A stretch of 6,092 nucleotides of DNA, from the NCBI GenBank assembly GCA_023428655.1, contig JAEYXC010000272.1:1-6092 (forward strand). Reading direction: 5' to 3'. The notes under the pieces are model-generated. The model made no database searches. It was not told where the DNA came from and was given only the letters and a program-made list of their open reading frames with translations. The stretch comes from Bacillota bacterium (lineage in GTDB: Bacteria; Bacillota; Clostridia; Lachnospirales; Lachnospiraceae). Position 1 is the first letter of the stretch. Each line of letters opens with the position of its first letter. The translations under genes and the position numbers were made by a program. Positions 5,721 through 6,092 of the stretch are shown here, piece by piece.

Positions 5721-5905
5721 TTATATATAGATTACTATATGATACCGTTTTACTCAAACAGCCTGTTTTTTTGTCCTGCTTTCCTTTGCCGGAGATTAAT
5801 AGAAGATGGGATGTGGAGAAGGTGTATGAGCTGGTTACCCCTTATCGGATAGCGAGGTCTACAACTGGAGAATTAGAAAACGAATATACGATGGAGGTAA
5901 AGGGT
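5718..5905 (+). other. Long leader upstream of the chemoreceptor, open in the same frame
   Basis: No known riboswitch, T-box or terminator was recognised here. The reading frame of the chemoreceptor stays open upstream from 5717 without a stop, and from about 5789 it reads in a protein-like way (PEINRRWDVEKVYELV, then TPYRIARSTTGELENEY). It has no ATG until 5891 and no ribosome binding site before its candidate TTG or GTG codons (5786, 5813, 5822). I therefore treat it as leader DNA or the remnant of an older coding region, not as part of the receptor. Confidence 0.3.
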
Positions 5906-6092
5906 ATGAAGATATTATCAAAGCTACTTAAGTCATTAAAAAGGACCAGTATTGGAGTGAAGCTACTAATACAGATTTTTATGCTTTTAGTAGTTGTCTG
6001 TGGTACACTTACAATAATATCCTATCAAAAAAGTTCGTCAGTCTTAAAAGCCAGTATTGAAGAAAATCTTACAAATAGTGTTCATGACAACG
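5906..6092 (+). CDS. Methyl-accepting chemotaxis protein, N-terminal fragment
   Basis: Sixty-two codons run off the right edge. Residues 1-18 are basic (MKILSKLLKSLKRTSIGVK), about 19-40 form a hydrophobic membrane helix, and I-S-Y-Q-K-S-S-S-V-L-K-A-S-I-E-E-N-L follows. That layout and wording (ISYQKSSS, IEENL) is characteristic of clostridial methyl-accepting chemoreceptors, whose external sensor, usually of the Cache type, would come next. Sensor kinases can begin in a similar way, and the diagnostic HAMP and signalling domains are out of view. GGAGG at 5893-5897 sits 8 nt before ATG 5906, which favours it over the in-frame ATG at 5891 that lies just ahead of that site. It is transcribed away from the reductase. 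Confidence 0.65.
   Translation, partial: MKILSKLLKSLKRTSIGVKLLIQIFMLLVVVCGTLTIISYQKSSSVLKASIEENLTNSVHDN

Noticed and set aside
5718..5905. c-di-GMP riboswitch or sigma-D motility promoter ahead of the chemoreceptor
   Set aside because: I could not find the GEMM conserved core or a TAAA plus GCCGATAA pair at proper spacing.

Overview
The window looks like chromosomal DNA of a low-GC Bacillota bacterium, most likely an anaerobic clostridium of the Lachnospiraceae type. This rests on AT-rich intergenic DNA, strong GGAGG-type ribosome binding sites, TTG and GTG starts, a Gram-positive style two-component system, a ferredoxin-like aldo/keto reductase and a chemoreceptor. The genus is an inference. 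No transposase, phage gene, tRNA, rRNA or CRISPR array is visible.

Layout: positions 1-3385 hold a signalling module on the minus strand, read right to left. An OmpR/PhoB-type response regulator (start corrected to GTG at 3329) overlaps a membrane histidine kinase by 4 bases. A separate promoter then drives a secreted or membrane-anchored protein with four PepSY domains, cut by the left edge. The regulator and PepSY promoters share a 35-36 bp module: two CTAAT half-sites 11 bp apart just upstream of a -10 box. This is the pattern expected if the regulator activates both its own operon and the PepSY gene. A small M50-type intramembrane metalloprotease (3579-4145, plus strand) is transcribed divergently from the regulator.

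The convergent gap 4146-4327 contains a large nested inverted repeat, probably a two-way terminator. On the minus strand at 4328-5470 lies a COG1453-like aldo/keto reductase with two C-terminal [4Fe-4S] motifs. Its classical catalytic Tyr and Lys appear replaced. It starts at TTG, and a 17-codon upstream frame overlaps that start. The 435-bp divergent gap 5471-5905 holds its promoter, an unusually perfect but apparently orphan Shine-Dalgarno sequence, and the leader of a chemoreceptor-like gene that begins at 5906 and runs off the right edge.

Working model (inference): the kinase, with its very acidic external domain, senses an envelope signal and phosphorylates the regulator, which drives its own operon and the PepSY protein. 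The PepSY protein may act outside the membrane as a protease modulator or as feedback on the kinase. The M50 protease may belong to the same circuit by position only. The reductase and chemoreceptor look unrelated to it.
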